Shown: positions 7,449 through 15,444 of the stretch, piece after piece
Layout of the letters: each line of letters starts with the position of its first letter
Numbering within the stretch: position 1 is the first letter of the stretch
Assembly: GCF_004151245.1 (NCBI RefSeq)
Contig: NZ_JUIW01000005.1
Coordinates: 1 to 64,000, forward strand
Length of the DNA: 64,000 nucleotides
From: Flavobacterium beibuense
GTDB lineage: Bacteria; Bacteroidota; Bacteroidia; Flavobacteriales; Flavobacteriaceae
Reading direction: 5' to 3'
Translations under genes and position numbers: made by a program
Notes under the pieces: model-generated
The model's database searches: none
Seen by the model: the letters and a program-made list of their open reading frames with translations, nothing else
Told to the model about the DNA's origin: nothing

Positions 7449-7838
7449 ATGGGGATACTTATTGGACTTTTTCTTTTAGCCTGTGCTATGGTATTTATTG
7501 CTGCTGTAATTTTTATTATTACATCTCTTAAAGATACTAAACCCGTTTACTTTTTAATGGGCTTATTGCTTTCTGCTATTATATATGCAGCATTATTTTT
7601 AGACTATAAATTCAGTAGTCGTGCTTATGGATTAGGAAGTTACTTTATGTTTCCTTTCTATATGATATTATTACCCTTTATAATAGGATTAGTAACAAAA
7701 TTCAGTCCGGTTAAATATGTAAAGCTTATTTCTATAGTGTGCTTTATAAGTGTAATGTTCTCAGGTTTTTTTATACTATTCTTTAATAAATATACACTTG
7801 ATATTGTTGACTGGTTGGAACTGCCTAAATATTATTAA
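7449..7838 (+). CDS. Small hypothetical integral membrane protein
   Basis: 129 residues with four hydrophobic segments (about 2-26, 33-50, 66-85 and 89-112) separated by short charged loops. No family is recognised. The gene begins 12 bp after the DUF4256 stop and may be read as the fifth gene of that operon, although its higher AT content suggests a separate origin. It converges on the DUF1508 gene with a 9 bp gap and no terminator in between. Confidence 0.65.
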   Translation: MGILIGLFLLACAMVFIAAVIFIITSLKDTKPVYFLMGLLLSAIIYAALFLDYKFSSRAYGLGSYFMFPFYMILLPFIIGLVTKFSPVKYVKLISIVCFISVMFSGFFILFFNKYTLDIVDWLELPKYY

Positions 7839-7847
7839 GACATTCGG

Positions 7848-8231
7848 TTAATTATTCTCAGTAGCATCAGCAAATACCTCTTCCTCTGGTGGGAAAATAG
7901 ATTTGTCGGCAGAAAAATCAAGAATTTCAGCCGTAAGCACATATTTTGTTATTTCGTCTATACCTTTTTGCAGCATAAGCGGTGTGGAGTATTTTCGACT
8001 GGTGGCCAAAATAAATCCGTCTTTAGACAGCCTGAAGAAATGCTTGCCAGAAGGGGTGCTGTTTTTCCTGAAGGTAAACTGGGAAATATCTCCGGCAATG
8101 GCTTCAATTATCTTTTCACAATCCGATTTTTGCTTACAGCTTAAGCTGGTAAAAATCGTTTTTCCTTTTCTGGAAGTGAAAACAAATTTATAGTCTCCGT
8201 TCGTTCGTTTGCTTATTACAAACATTCCCAT
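7848..8231 (-). CDS. YegP-like DUF1508 tandem-repeat protein
   Basis: 127 residues from the ATG at 8231, which gives the usual MGxFVISKRxNGDYKF opening. The frame runs 22 codons further upstream without family resemblance. Two DUF1508 repeats follow: FVISKRTNGDYKFVFTSRKG and FRLSKDGFILATSRKYST, each followed by a helix. This small alpha/beta repeat is typical of YegP-like proteins, which are abundant in bacteria but functionally uncharacterised. The C-terminus is an acidic tail. Cytosolic, monocistronic. Confidence 0.8.
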   Translation of the reverse strand: MGMFVISKRTNGDYKFVFTSRKGKTIFTSLSCKQKSDCEKIIEAIAGDISQFTFRKNSTPSGKHFFRLSKDGFILATSRKYSTPLMLQKGIDEITKYVLTAEILDFSADKSIFPPEEEVFADATENN

Positions 8232-8336
8232 AGGCTTACAGTAATTTCTTCGATTAATTATTTTGGCTTGTGTAAAAAGCAAATCTAAAGAATTCAAAAA
8301 TTGAATAAAACAGGGTTAACGAATTTTTATCAAGAA

Positions 8337-8383
8337 TAAAAAAACCGCCTGTAAAGTAAATTAGCAAACGGTTTTTAGTTGGA
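8337..8383 (-). terminator. Probable terminator of the first cystatin-like gene
   Basis: On the minus strand AAAACCG pairs with CGGTTTT over an imperfect, long loop and runs into T7. The stem is weak, but the position, just after the stop at 8399, fits. Confidence 0.5.
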
Positions 8384-8398
8384 TGAAAGATAAGGGGG

Positions 8399-8680
8399 CT
8401 ATAATTTAGTAATGCCTTTTATTTGTGGTTTCCCTTTTAGGGGTTTGTATATTTTTATTATCGCTTCCCACATTATAGCATTGGGAGGCAGGCATGCCAT
8501 ACATTTAAAATGATAGTTGGTTCCGTCAATAGCCTGGGTAGCAACTGTAAGTGGCCTGTAGTTAATGCCTATAAAGCCTTCTAAGGCCTCTTCAAAAACT
8601 TCTTTGTCCTGTGGGGTGAGTTTGCTGTAGGCACTCCACATACCCATTACAGGCTCTTCTGTTTTATTTTGGGCTGTCAT
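8399..8680 (-). CDS. Cystatin/stefin-like small protein, paralog 1
   Basis: 93 residues, about the size of a single stefin domain, with no signal peptide. The region ATQAIDGTNYHFKC aligns with the papain-binding loop QxVxG of cystatins as Q49-A-I-D-G53. It is followed by a central strand and then IYKPLKGKPQI, where stefins have their second hairpin. W15 follows a glycine-containing N-terminal segment (MGMW). The first-loop valine is isoleucine shifted by one, so inhibitory activity is less certain than for its neighbour. It shares the core FxGxxYxPxxVxTQ with the second paralog. Function in bacteria is not established. Confidence 0.65.
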   Translation of the reverse strand: MTAQNKTEEPVMGMWSAYSKLTPQDKEVFEEALEGFIGINYRPLTVATQAIDGTNYHFKCMACLPPNAIMWEAIIKIYKPLKGKPQIKGITKL

Positions 8681-8765
8681 AATGGTAGTGTTTTTGGTTG
8701 GTTGATTTGTTAAGAAACTAGGTGTGGTTGCAGGAGCTAATTTATAAATGATAAAAAGACTGTTT

Positions 8766-8798
8766 TAGCGTAAAAACCACGGTTTTTAAAATCAGGTA
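8766..8798. repeat. Conserved upstream element containing a palindrome (copy A)
   Basis: TAGCGTAAAAACC...ATCAGGTA contains the perfect inverted repeat TAAAAACC-AC-GGTTTTTA (8771-8788). Copy B at 9294-9327 is identical except for one extra T. It lies 86-118 bp upstream of the first cystatin-like gene, as expected of a regulator-binding site. Confidence 0.7.
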
Positions 8799-8821
8799 AT
8801 TTTACGTGTATAATTACTAAA

Positions 8822-8847
8822 GCCGTTTGGGTTTTATACCAAACGGC
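8822..8847 (-). terminator. Hairpin terminator after the second cystatin-like gene
   Basis: Perfect 9-bp stem GCCGTTTGG / CCAAACGGC with an 8-nt loop, 25 bp past the stop at 8873. On the minus strand only a short TTT follows, so efficiency may be moderate. Confidence 0.65.
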
Positions 8848-8872
8848 CTTATTACTAATTAAAAGCAAAAAG

Positions 8873-9151
8873 TTATATTCTTGTGATGCTTGTAATGTGA
8901 GGCGCACCGTTAAGTGGCTGATAGATCTCTACAATAGCTTCCCAAACCACTTCTGCAGGCGGCATAGAAGCCAGGCATCTAAAACGGTAATTTTTACCGG
9001 CTACTACCTGAGTTGATACTGATTGCGGGTTATAACTAACCCCAACAAAACCTTTCATTGCTTCATCAAACACCTGTCTGTCTGCAGGGGTTAGTGGATG
9101 ATAAGCAGTCCATCCTCCTACTACTGCAGGAGCTTCTACTGAATTTGACAT
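8873..9151 (-). CDS. Cystatin/stefin-like small protein, paralog 2 (canonical QVVAG)
   Basis: 92 residues, no signal peptide. All three cystatin contact elements can be placed: an N-terminal glycine pair (VGGW, G12-G13), the exact first-loop motif QVVAG (48-52) followed by KNYRFRC, and a second-loop segment IYQPLNGAPHI (77-87) matching the stefin position. Cystatins inhibit papain-like cysteine proteases. Here that is inferred from motifs only, and a cytosolic target would be needed. It is separated from paralog 1 by a terminator and a shared palindromic element, so the two form separately transcribed tandem copies. Paralogy is obvious (TPxDxxVFxEAxxGFxGxxY). Confidence 0.72.
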   Translation of the reverse strand: MSNSVEAPAVVGGWTAYHPLTPADRQVFDEAMKGFVGVSYNPQSVSTQVVAGKNYRFRCLASMPPAEVVWEAIVEIYQPLNGAPHITSITRI

Positions 9152-9198
9152 AATATTATAATTTATTAGTTGGTTTTCCTACTCGTAAGGCTTTTCGG

Positions 9199-9214
9199 AA
9201 AAACGCCCGTTTTT
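9199..9214. promoter_or_regulatory. Palindrome AAAAACG-CC-CGTTTTT upstream of cystatin-like paralog 2
   Basis: A 7-2-7 inverted repeat 48-63 bp before the ATG at 9151. It shares the frame AAAAAC-N4-GTTTTT with the palindromes at 8771-8788 and 9299-9317, so it could be a second site for the same regulator. Confidence 0.45.
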
Positions 9215-9293
9215 TAGAGTGGTAGCTGTTCCACCTTTGGTTGTAAATCAATTGATTGTTGATGCTAAATTACGCTTGTATAGTAAATTAGAG

Positions 9294-9327
9294 TAGCGTA
9301 AAAACCACGGTTTTTTAAAATCAGGTA
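9294..9327. repeat. Conserved upstream element containing a palindrome (copy B)
   Basis: Near-exact copy of the element at 8766-8798, with one added T in the T-run. It lies 143-176 bp before cystatin-like paralog 2 and 73 bp before the divergent lipoprotein gene at 9400, so it could serve either. Confidence 0.7.
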
Positions 9328-9399
9328 GATATACTTAGGAAGATATCTCAAATATGTAAGAATATTTTTTTACTATATTTAAGGAGCCAACTAAAAAGC

Positions 9400-10227
9400 A
9401 TGAGAAAAAAAACTAATGTAATTTTTTACGCAGTCTGCCTGTGTTTAGTGCTTTCCTGTAAGCAAAACTCTGCTGTTAAAGAAGGTTCTTCTGTAACAGA
9501 TAAAGCAACTAAACCGGTCTTTTCCGATACTACCCACATAGATTATTTAAGGTTTTTACTTACCAACGATAAAAAGGTAAACCCGTATTGGGAAGCTAAA
9601 CTCAAAACGGTAGGTGTTGAAATGTTTCCTCAAAACAATACTGAGATAATTCTTGATAATTACTGGAGCCTTAATGAAAAAACACAGGTTCTTATAATAA
9701 AGGTAAATTCAGGAAACAGTAGTGACAGTTATTTAATTACATCAAATAACAATACCGATTTTATGGCCATGCTTCATATTTCCCATAAGTATAAAAGAAA
9801 TCTAAATAATGATTTTTATTCGTACAGAGAATATGAAATTATGGGCGGTAACAGGGTTGAGTTAACAGTACGTGAATTTTTCACAGAGGAAAAAATTGAA
9901 ACTATAAAAAAAGAAAAATGGTATGTACGCTATGACGGAATGATTGAGCGTGAAGACTACCACTTGGTTAGAGATAATCTTTATAAAGATACTTTGGAAA
10001 GCCTGTATTTTAAATGCTTGGACAAGAGCCAAAAAACTTCCTCTACGGTAAGATATCTTGATGTGGTTTATTCTGAAGACTTTGGTTTGGAGGGTATAAA
10101 GAAGATGAGTGAGGTAATTGACGAGCAATCTTTTAGACATGTAATGGAAGATACATTTGCCGATAAGAATCATATCTACAAATTTAACCTGATGATAGAT
10201 GGCGGTACACTGGAGATTATAGAGTAA
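9400..10227 (+). CDS. Hypothetical lipoprotein
   Basis: 275 residues. The N-terminus ends in a lipobox LVLSC with C20 as the lipidated residue, so it should be anchored in the outer or inner membrane facing the periplasm. After a low-complexity S/T/K-rich linker (21-40) the rest is a mixed alpha/beta domain that I cannot assign. It is monocistronic and divergent from the second cystatin-like gene. The shared 34 bp element at 9294-9327 lies in its upstream region. Confidence 0.7.
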   Translation: MRKKTNVIFYAVCLCLVLSCKQNSAVKEGSSVTDKATKPVFSDTTHIDYLRFLLTNDKKVNPYWEAKLKTVGVEMFPQNNTEIILDNYWSLNEKTQVLIIKVNSGNSSDSYLITSNNNTDFMAMLHISHKYKRNLNNDFYSYREYEIMGGNRVELTVREFFTEEKIETIKKEKWYVRYDGMIEREDYHLVRDNLYKDTLESLYFKCLDKSQKTSSTVRYLDVVYSEDFGLEGIKKMSEVIDEQSFRHVMEDTFADKNHIYKFNLMIDGGTLEIIE

Positions 10228-10304
10228 AGCGTTTAAATACCGTTAAAGTCCGTAAGATTCTTCCTTACCTCGGTATTTTTTAGTATCATTATTAGCCTAA
10301 ACAG

Positions 10305-11435
10305 ATGATTATGGAAAACTTAACCGCTGTAAGGCATTATCTGCATCAGCATCCTGAAGTTTCACAACAGGAGTACAATACCCAATCGTACCTTTTTGGG
10401 TTGTTGCAAAAACTAAATCCTGATAAAATAGATAAAGTGGCACAAACCGGTATACTTGTAACCTTTTATGGGGAGCAGCCGGGGAAAAGTATTTTGTTTC
10501 GTGCCGACATGGATGCCCTGCCAATACAGGAAACGAATACCGATATTACTTATAAGTCCACCATACCCGGAGTATCTCACAAATGTGGACACGACGGTCA
10601 CAGTACTATAATGTATGGCGTTGCACAGTTTTTTGGAGAAAAAAAGCCTTTAAACGGTAATGTATACCTATTGTTTCAGCCAGCCGAAGAAAATGGATGG
10701 GGAGCCCGTAATGTGGCTTTAGATCCTGTTTTTAAATCGCTGGATATTGATATGGTTTTTGCCTTGCACAACCTGCCGGGTTTCAAAAAACATAAGATAG
10801 TTTGCAAAACAGGCAGTTTTACATCCAGTGTTGTTAGTCTTGCTGCCTACTTTAAAGGATACACCGCACATGCCGCCGAACCGTGGAACGGTAGGAATCC
10901 CGCAGCAGCCATGAGTAAATATACCCTAAAGGCATTAGGTCTTAACGAAGAAAACAAACCGGCCTATATAACGGTTACTCCTGTTTATACCCAACTGGGA
11001 GAGATGGCTTACGGCGTTTCGGCAGGGGAGGGGTCGGTTCATTTAACCATGCGTGCCGATAATAATCAAAGGCTCGATGATGCCATTAGTACAGCCAGAG
11101 GCTTTGCACAAAAGATAGCGGAGGAAGAAGGACTGGAAGTAAGTTTTAGGATGATTGAACCTTTTGAATCCAATCAAAACGATCATAATGCGGTAGATAT
11201 TATCAATAGCGCAGCCTATGAACTCGAACTGGAAAGGGAAACACTAGCACAGGGCTTTCGCTTTGGGGAAGACTTTGGGGTATTTACCAATTTGTTTCCG
11301 GGGGCTATGTTTGGTATAGGATCGGGAGAGGATTGCAAGCCATTGCACCATCCCGAATATGATTATCCTGATGAGATAACAGAGACCGCAATTAAAATGT
11401 TTATTGAAATACACAGAAAAGCACAACAGTTATGA
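10305..11435 (+). CDS. M20-family amidohydrolase / metallopeptidase
   Basis: 376 residues of the M20D type (aminoacylase, IAA-amino-acid hydrolase, carboxypeptidase-like). Metal ligands and catalytic groups are visible: RADMDALPIQE (66-76), C94 and H96 in HKCGHDGHS, the catalytic pair E128-E129 in QPAEENGWG, H155 in ALHNLPG, and H348/H349 in PLHHPEYDYPDE. The dimerisation (lid) domain is at about 175-290. It probably cleaves an acyl group or C-terminal amino acid from an amidated amino acid in the cytosol. The stop overlaps the start of the racemase-like gene (ATGA), so both enzymes are made together and may act in sequence. ATG 10311 is an alternative start. Confidence 0.88.
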   Translation: MIMENLTAVRHYLHQHPEVSQQEYNTQSYLFGLLQKLNPDKIDKVAQTGILVTFYGEQPGKSILFRADMDALPIQETNTDITYKSTIPGVSHKCGHDGHSTIMYGVAQFFGEKKPLNGNVYLLFQPAEENGWGARNVALDPVFKSLDIDMVFALHNLPGFKKHKIVCKTGSFTSSVVSLAAYFKGYTAHAAEPWNGRNPAAAMSKYTLKALGLNEENKPAYITVTPVYTQLGEMAYGVSAGEGSVHLTMRADNNQRLDDAISTARGFAQKIAEEEGLEVSFRMIEPFESNQNDHNAVDIINSAAYELELERETLAQGFRFGEDFGVFTNLFPGAMFGIGSGEDCKPLHHPEYDYPDEITETAIKMFIEIHRKAQQL

Positions 11436-12577
11436 TGAAATCCACCCATATTAAACTTAGCAAAAATGCACTACAGAGTAATTGGGATTTTTTGAGGGAA
11501 TATTTTAGTGATACAAAAATAAGTGCCGTAGTTAAAGGTAATGCCTATGGGCACGGCATAGAGGAATATGTTACCATGGCCGAAGACTGTGGGGTTAACC
11601 ATTTTTCGGTTTTTAATGCCGAGGAGGCAGCAAGGGTTCAAAACACGGTATCATCGGCCACGACCATTATGATAATGGGTGCTATTGAGGATTCTGATCT
11701 GGAATGGGCCATTGCCAACGAGATTGAGTTTTATGTTTTTAATACGGAAAGGCTAACCGCCGCCATAAAAGCCGCAAAACAGATAGGTAAAAAGGCATTG
11801 GTACACATAGAAATAGAAACAGGTATGTACCGCACCGGATTTGAACCTGCCATGATTCCGCAATTGGCAGATGTTTTTAAGGCTAATACCGATACACTTG
11901 TATTTAAAGGTTTATGCATGCACTTTGCCGGTGCCGAAAGCATAACTAATTATTTCAGGGTTAAGAAGCAGAAGATAAACTTTAAAAGGGCAATAAAACA
12001 ATTTAAAAATGCAGGCATACAGCCCCAAATGATACATACCTGCTGTAGTGCGGCAGCCGTTCGTTTACCTGATATGCATCATGACATGATACGCATAGGG
12101 ATTATGCAGTATGGCTTTTGGCCAAGCCCTGAAATATTAATAGAATACCTCAATAAATATAAAACGGTAAAATCTCCTTTACGGCGTATTATAAGCTGGG
12201 AGAGTAAGATTATGAGTTTAAAAACGGTGCCTCCGGGAGAGTTTATAGGCTACGGCTCATCTTATTTTGCCCATCAGGAAATAAAAGTAGCTGTTGTGCC
12301 CGTAGGATATGCTCACGGTTTTAGCAGAAGTCTTAGCAATACCGGGCATGTGCTTGTAAATGAAATGAGGGCTCCGGTAGTCGGTACGGTAAATATGAAT
12401 TGCGTAATAGCAGATGTGACCAATATCCCTAATGTAGCAATAAACGACAAGGTTACCCTTATAGGGGAACAGGGTGAACAGGAAATTACTGTGGCATCAT
12501 TTGGAGAACTGAGCAGTCAGTTAAACTATGAGCTGCTAACCAGGCTGCCTATGGATATACCAAGGTTTGTGGTATGA
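11432..12577 (+). CDS. Alanine-racemase-fold PLP enzyme
   Basis: 381 residues with the N-terminal TIM barrel and C-terminal beta-domain of Alr. The PLP lysine is K35 (VVKGNAYGHG), R221 (RIGIMQYG) fits the residue that contacts the pyridine nitrogen, and the second catalytic base Y274 (FIGYGSSY) is kept. Departures from canonical Alr are visible. The carbamylated-lysine position is E127 (IEIETGMYR), GYADG is GYAHG, and the CMD motif reads NMN (321-323). The substrate may therefore not be alanine. It is translationally coupled to the M20 hydrolase, suggesting processing of an N-acylated or peptide-bound D/L-amino acid. It converges on the OM operon with a 1 bp gap. Confidence 0.82.
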   Translation: MMKSTHIKLSKNALQSNWDFLREYFSDTKISAVVKGNAYGHGIEEYVTMAEDCGVNHFSVFNAEEAARVQNTVSSATTIMIMGAIEDSDLEWAIANEIEFYVFNTERLTAAIKAAKQIGKKALVHIEIETGMYRTGFEPAMIPQLADVFKANTDTLVFKGLCMHFAGAESITNYFRVKKQKINFKRAIKQFKNAGIQPQMIHTCCSAAAVRLPDMHHDMIRIGIMQYGFWPSPEILIEYLNKYKTVKSPLRRIISWESKIMSLKTVPPGEFIGYGSSYFAHQEIKVAVVPVGYAHGFSRSLSNTGHVLVNEMRAPVVGTVNMNCVIADVTNIPNVAINDKVTLIGEQGEQEITVASFGELSSQLNYELLTRLPMDIPRFVV

Positions 12578-12578
12578 T

Positions 12579-13724
12579 TTATCGTAGCCAGTTACTGCCA
12601 AAAACAATATAGTAGGCCCATTGTTCATTACCTTTTGCCACATCTATGCCCATTCGCAGTTTAAACTTGCGGGCAATAAGGTACCTAAAGCCTGTTCCGT
12701 AGCCGTAAGCAAGTGGCTTGTCAAACATCTGGTCATAATCATCAAAGGCACTGCCCAAACCTCCAAAAAACATAACACTCCATCGCTTGTAGGCGTCCCA
12801 TCGCAACTCGCCTTCTGTGACTAAGGTGTTGTTGGCCTGGTAGCGGCCTGCTGCCGTACCTCTTAAATCAACAGCAGGTTTCAGGAAAAAAGCCGGGCTC
12901 CCAAATACATTGGTTCCTTCAATGCGTATACCTCCAATAAGTTTTTTGGTAATGGGTTTATAACCAATGACTGTGTAGTTTATACGCCAGGAATCAAAAT
13001 CACTGCCAATTATATTGTCTGACCAGAAGAAACTACCTTGTACGCGAATTCCCTTATCCGGAGTAAAAATATTATCGCGATCATCATACTGAACAATTCC
13101 TCCAAGCTGGCTGGTAATGCTGTTTACTTCTTTGTTTCGTATAAACTCAGGGAGGTTTCCCCCCGGTAGTGATAATTCTGTTTTAAGAAAGAAATATTTA
13201 CCACCCACACTCCATTTTGGGTTGTTAAGCAGTTTAAGTGCCTGAAGATAAACCGGTATGGTGTTGAAATGAAAATTAAACTCCTGTTCGCCTATTTCGG
13301 GAAGTGTTTCATACAACGAGATATTGAGACTTCCGTATCCGGCCATTGCCCTATAGGTGATTCCCTGTTTGGCAAAGGTACCGCTCCTAAAAGCCATTGT
13401 TGCCCAACTGTCGTTTGCGGTATACATACCCAGCGCTCCGGTTATTTCGGGTCGAACGGGTGTTATCTTCCCTGTTTCCGGATTTACATACGGGTCTTTT
13501 TTATTTATAAAAACGGGTACAAGCGCACCACCAAAACTTCCAAATGCAGGCTCAGTAATAATGGTAGGCACGGCAATAAAACCATGCGCATAAATCAGAT
13601 AGTCGCTCATGTCAAAAGCTCCGTCAAGCGAGTCGCGCATGCTTACCTTTACTCTCTCCTTTTTGTCCTGAGCAAGAGTTACTACAGAGGAAAAAAATAA
13701 TATGTAAAGTAAGGCCCTTCTCAT
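12579..13724 (-). CDS. Outer-membrane BamA/Omp85-like beta-barrel protein (surface antigen domain)
   Basis: 381 residues from the ATG at 13724, chosen because it lies just after the upstream stop; four more codons are open but overlap that gene. A signal peptide (about 1-19, ending TLAQ) is followed by a barrel resembling the C-terminal bacterial surface antigen domain. Typical turns are QYDDRDNIFTPDKGIRV and VDLRGTAAGRYQANN, the latter in the place of the conserved LRGY loop. There is no POTRA series, so it is a barrel-only member. It is the last gene of a three-gene outer-membrane operon. Transport role unknown. Confidence 0.75.
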   Translation of the reverse strand: MRRALLYILFFSSVVTLAQDKKERVKVSMRDSLDGAFDMSDYLIYAHGFIAVPTIITEPAFGSFGGALVPVFINKKDPYVNPETGKITPVRPEITGALGMYTANDSWATMAFRSGTFAKQGITYRAMAGYGSLNISLYETLPEIGEQEFNFHFNTIPVYLQALKLLNNPKWSVGGKYFFLKTELSLPGGNLPEFIRNKEVNSITSQLGGIVQYDDRDNIFTPDKGIRVQGSFFWSDNIIGSDFDSWRINYTVIGYKPITKKLIGGIRIEGTNVFGSPAFFLKPAVDLRGTAAGRYQANNTLVTEGELRWDAYKRWSVMFFGGLGSAFDDYDQMFDKPLAYGYGTGFRYLIARKFKLRMGIDVAKGNEQWAYYIVFGSNWLR

Positions 13725-13725
13725 T

Positions 13726-14718
13726 TTAGAATCCAAATCTGTAATTTGTTGATACTAATATGGATGAGCGTCCGCCCAAAAATCCGGTTTCAAACCTAAA
13801 CTGCAGGTTATGGTTAAGCTGGTATTGGCCGCCAAAACACATGCTCCAGTGCGATACGGCTTCTTTTTTAAGGGAGTATTTAAGTGTAGTGTCCGATACG
13901 TCTATGTTTTCAAGTTTGTCTTTTACCTTGTCGGCTATTTGTTTTACCACCAGTTTTTGTGCCGGGCCAAGGTTTTGATACCAGTCGGTTCCTTCAATGT
14001 CTAAGTCTATAGGGTTAACGCCTACATTAAGATCTCCCAGATTTATAGATCCTTCGGTAGTCCGGTTTATAAACAGTCCCTGTGTGCCTATCCACAAGCC
14101 AAGATTGCGTTCAGGATGCCTTTTAGACTGAAAAATATATCCAAATCGGGGAGTCACCATTTGTGAATGTATGGCTCCTTTTATCTCGTCAAACCGACTC
14201 CAGGTGTGATTATAGTCTATAGTCCCGAAAACATGTTTGTACCCGCCGCCAAAGGTAAGCCCGGCACCCATTATGCTTCCGTTAAAGTCTACTTCACTTT
14301 TAAAATGAACAGGATAAACCACCTCTACAGATGTATTTGCCCACGTTTTGCCGAAAATTCCGTACAAGTTAACAAACGGCAGGGCCCAAACATCAATTCG
14401 GGTATTAATGCTTTGCACTTTTGCCTTTACCTCACCAAACTTCACAAAGTCCAGAGGTACAGGGTCTAAGTCGTTAATACCAACCTGTAAGTCACTAATG
14501 TTTATTTTTTGTGATGCATTTACATAGTTTATCATTATCCCGGCAGGATAAGGCAGGTCGATGCCTCTCTTTGTAATGCGCTGCCCCCATGCAGGCAATA
14601 CATAAGGCCATTGAGAGTTTGCAATACTGTCCCTGTAGGCTTCCCGTAAATCCTGTGCCTTTGCAGGAGCTAATGACAAAACAAGAATTAAGAATGAGAA
14701 AGAGTATAACTTTTTCAT
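13726..14718 (-). CDS. Putative outer-membrane beta-barrel protein
   Basis: 330 residues with a signal peptide (1-21, ending AKAQ) and many alternating amphipathic strands with aromatic ends, finishing YRFGF. The C-terminal aromatic is typical of barrel proteins recognised by BAM. I cannot place it in a named family. An insert at about 230-285 (rich in D, L and K) is probably a periplasmic or external loop. It lies between a PorT-like and a BamA-like gene with gaps of 1-3 bp, so the three products are probably made together. Confidence 0.68.
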   Translation of the reverse strand: MKKLYSFSFLILVLSLAPAKAQDLREAYRDSIANSQWPYVLPAWGQRITKRGIDLPYPAGIMINYVNASQKINISDLQVGINDLDPVPLDFVKFGEVKAKVQSINTRIDVWALPFVNLYGIFGKTWANTSVEVVYPVHFKSEVDFNGSIMGAGLTFGGGYKHVFGTIDYNHTWSRFDEIKGAIHSQMVTPRFGYIFQSKRHPERNLGLWIGTQGLFINRTTEGSINLGDLNVGVNPIDLDIEGTDWYQNLGPAQKLVVKQIADKVKDKLENIDVSDTTLKYSLKKEAVSHWSMCFGGQYQLNHNLQFRFETGFLGGRSSILVSTNYRFGF

Positions 14719-14721
14719 AGG

Positions 14722-15444
14722 CTATTTTGGTTTTTTACTTCCGCCAATGGGCACACCTACCCCAAAATGAAAATACTGGTTATGTCCTGTAAACGGTACA
14801 TTACTTTTATATATGTTGGTTAGTCCTGAGCAAAAACGGAAGTTAAAGTGAATACCCTCACCCTTTTCCAATACATATTGAAGATCGGCGGCCAGTCCGG
14901 CATCAAATCGGGTAAAATAGTCTTTGGTTTTATATTCTACCGTGCTGGTAGATCCGTCTTCGCGTTCGTCGATGTATAAATCTTTGGCTTTTATTCTAAC
15001 CCCAAACTGTGGCCCTGCGGCAATGCTTAAGGAAGGAGTGAACTTATATCGTAATAGCGGAACAATTTCAAAATAGGTAAGCTTGCGCTCAATTCTTGAG
15101 TCGGCAGGATAATCGGCATTTTCAATAACCTGATAGTTTAAGGGGATATCCTTCATTCCCTTAGGGCATTTAAACGACATGAAGTTTGTTATCATCCACT
15201 TGTTGCTTTCCCCAAGCTTAATATCGGTATAAGCACCTATGGCAAGCCCAAGGGAATTCTTACTGTCATCTGTATTGGTAATGTAAGACGACTGCCCTGC
15301 AAAATATAAACCTACCGAAACCTTATCGCTTTGTATCTTATCTCCAAAAAACAATGCCAACACAGCCTGAGCTGATGTTTGTTGAGGAAGCACAATAAGA
15401 AAAGAGAGTAATAAAAGGTGCTGAAATAACTTTTGTGTTTGCAT
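14722..15444 (-). CDS. Porin-family outer-membrane beta-barrel protein (PorT-like)
   Basis: 240 residues, signal peptide 1-25 ending TSAQ, then an 8-10 strand barrel of the outer-membrane beta-barrel/PorT-like type (VPLLRYKFTPSLSIAAGPQFGVR, cut here as two strands around SLSIAAGPQ). It is the first gene of the three-gene operon running to 12579. The promoter must lie in the 231 bp shared with the divergent TonB-dependent receptor gene, but no clear minus-strand TAnnTTTG is seen. Role unknown. Confidence 0.68.
   Translation of the reverse strand: MQTQKLFQHLLLLSFLIVLPQQTSAQAVLALFFGDKIQSDKVSVGLYFAGQSSYITNTDDSKNSLGLAIGAYTDIKLGESNKWMITNFMSFKCPKGMKDIPLNYQVIENADYPADSRIERKLTYFEIVPLLRYKFTPSLSIAAGPQFGVRIKAKDLYIDEREDGSTSTVEYKTKDYFTRFDAGLAADLQYVLEKGEGIHFNFRFCSGLTNIYKSNVPFTGHNQYFHFGVGVPIGGSKKPK

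Noticed and set aside
9862..10173. Minus-strand open frame of about 100 codons inside the lipoprotein gene
   Set aside because: It overlaps a well-supported lipoprotein, has no family resemblance and has an unusual composition; a shadow frame. The same holds for many other antisense frames in this window.
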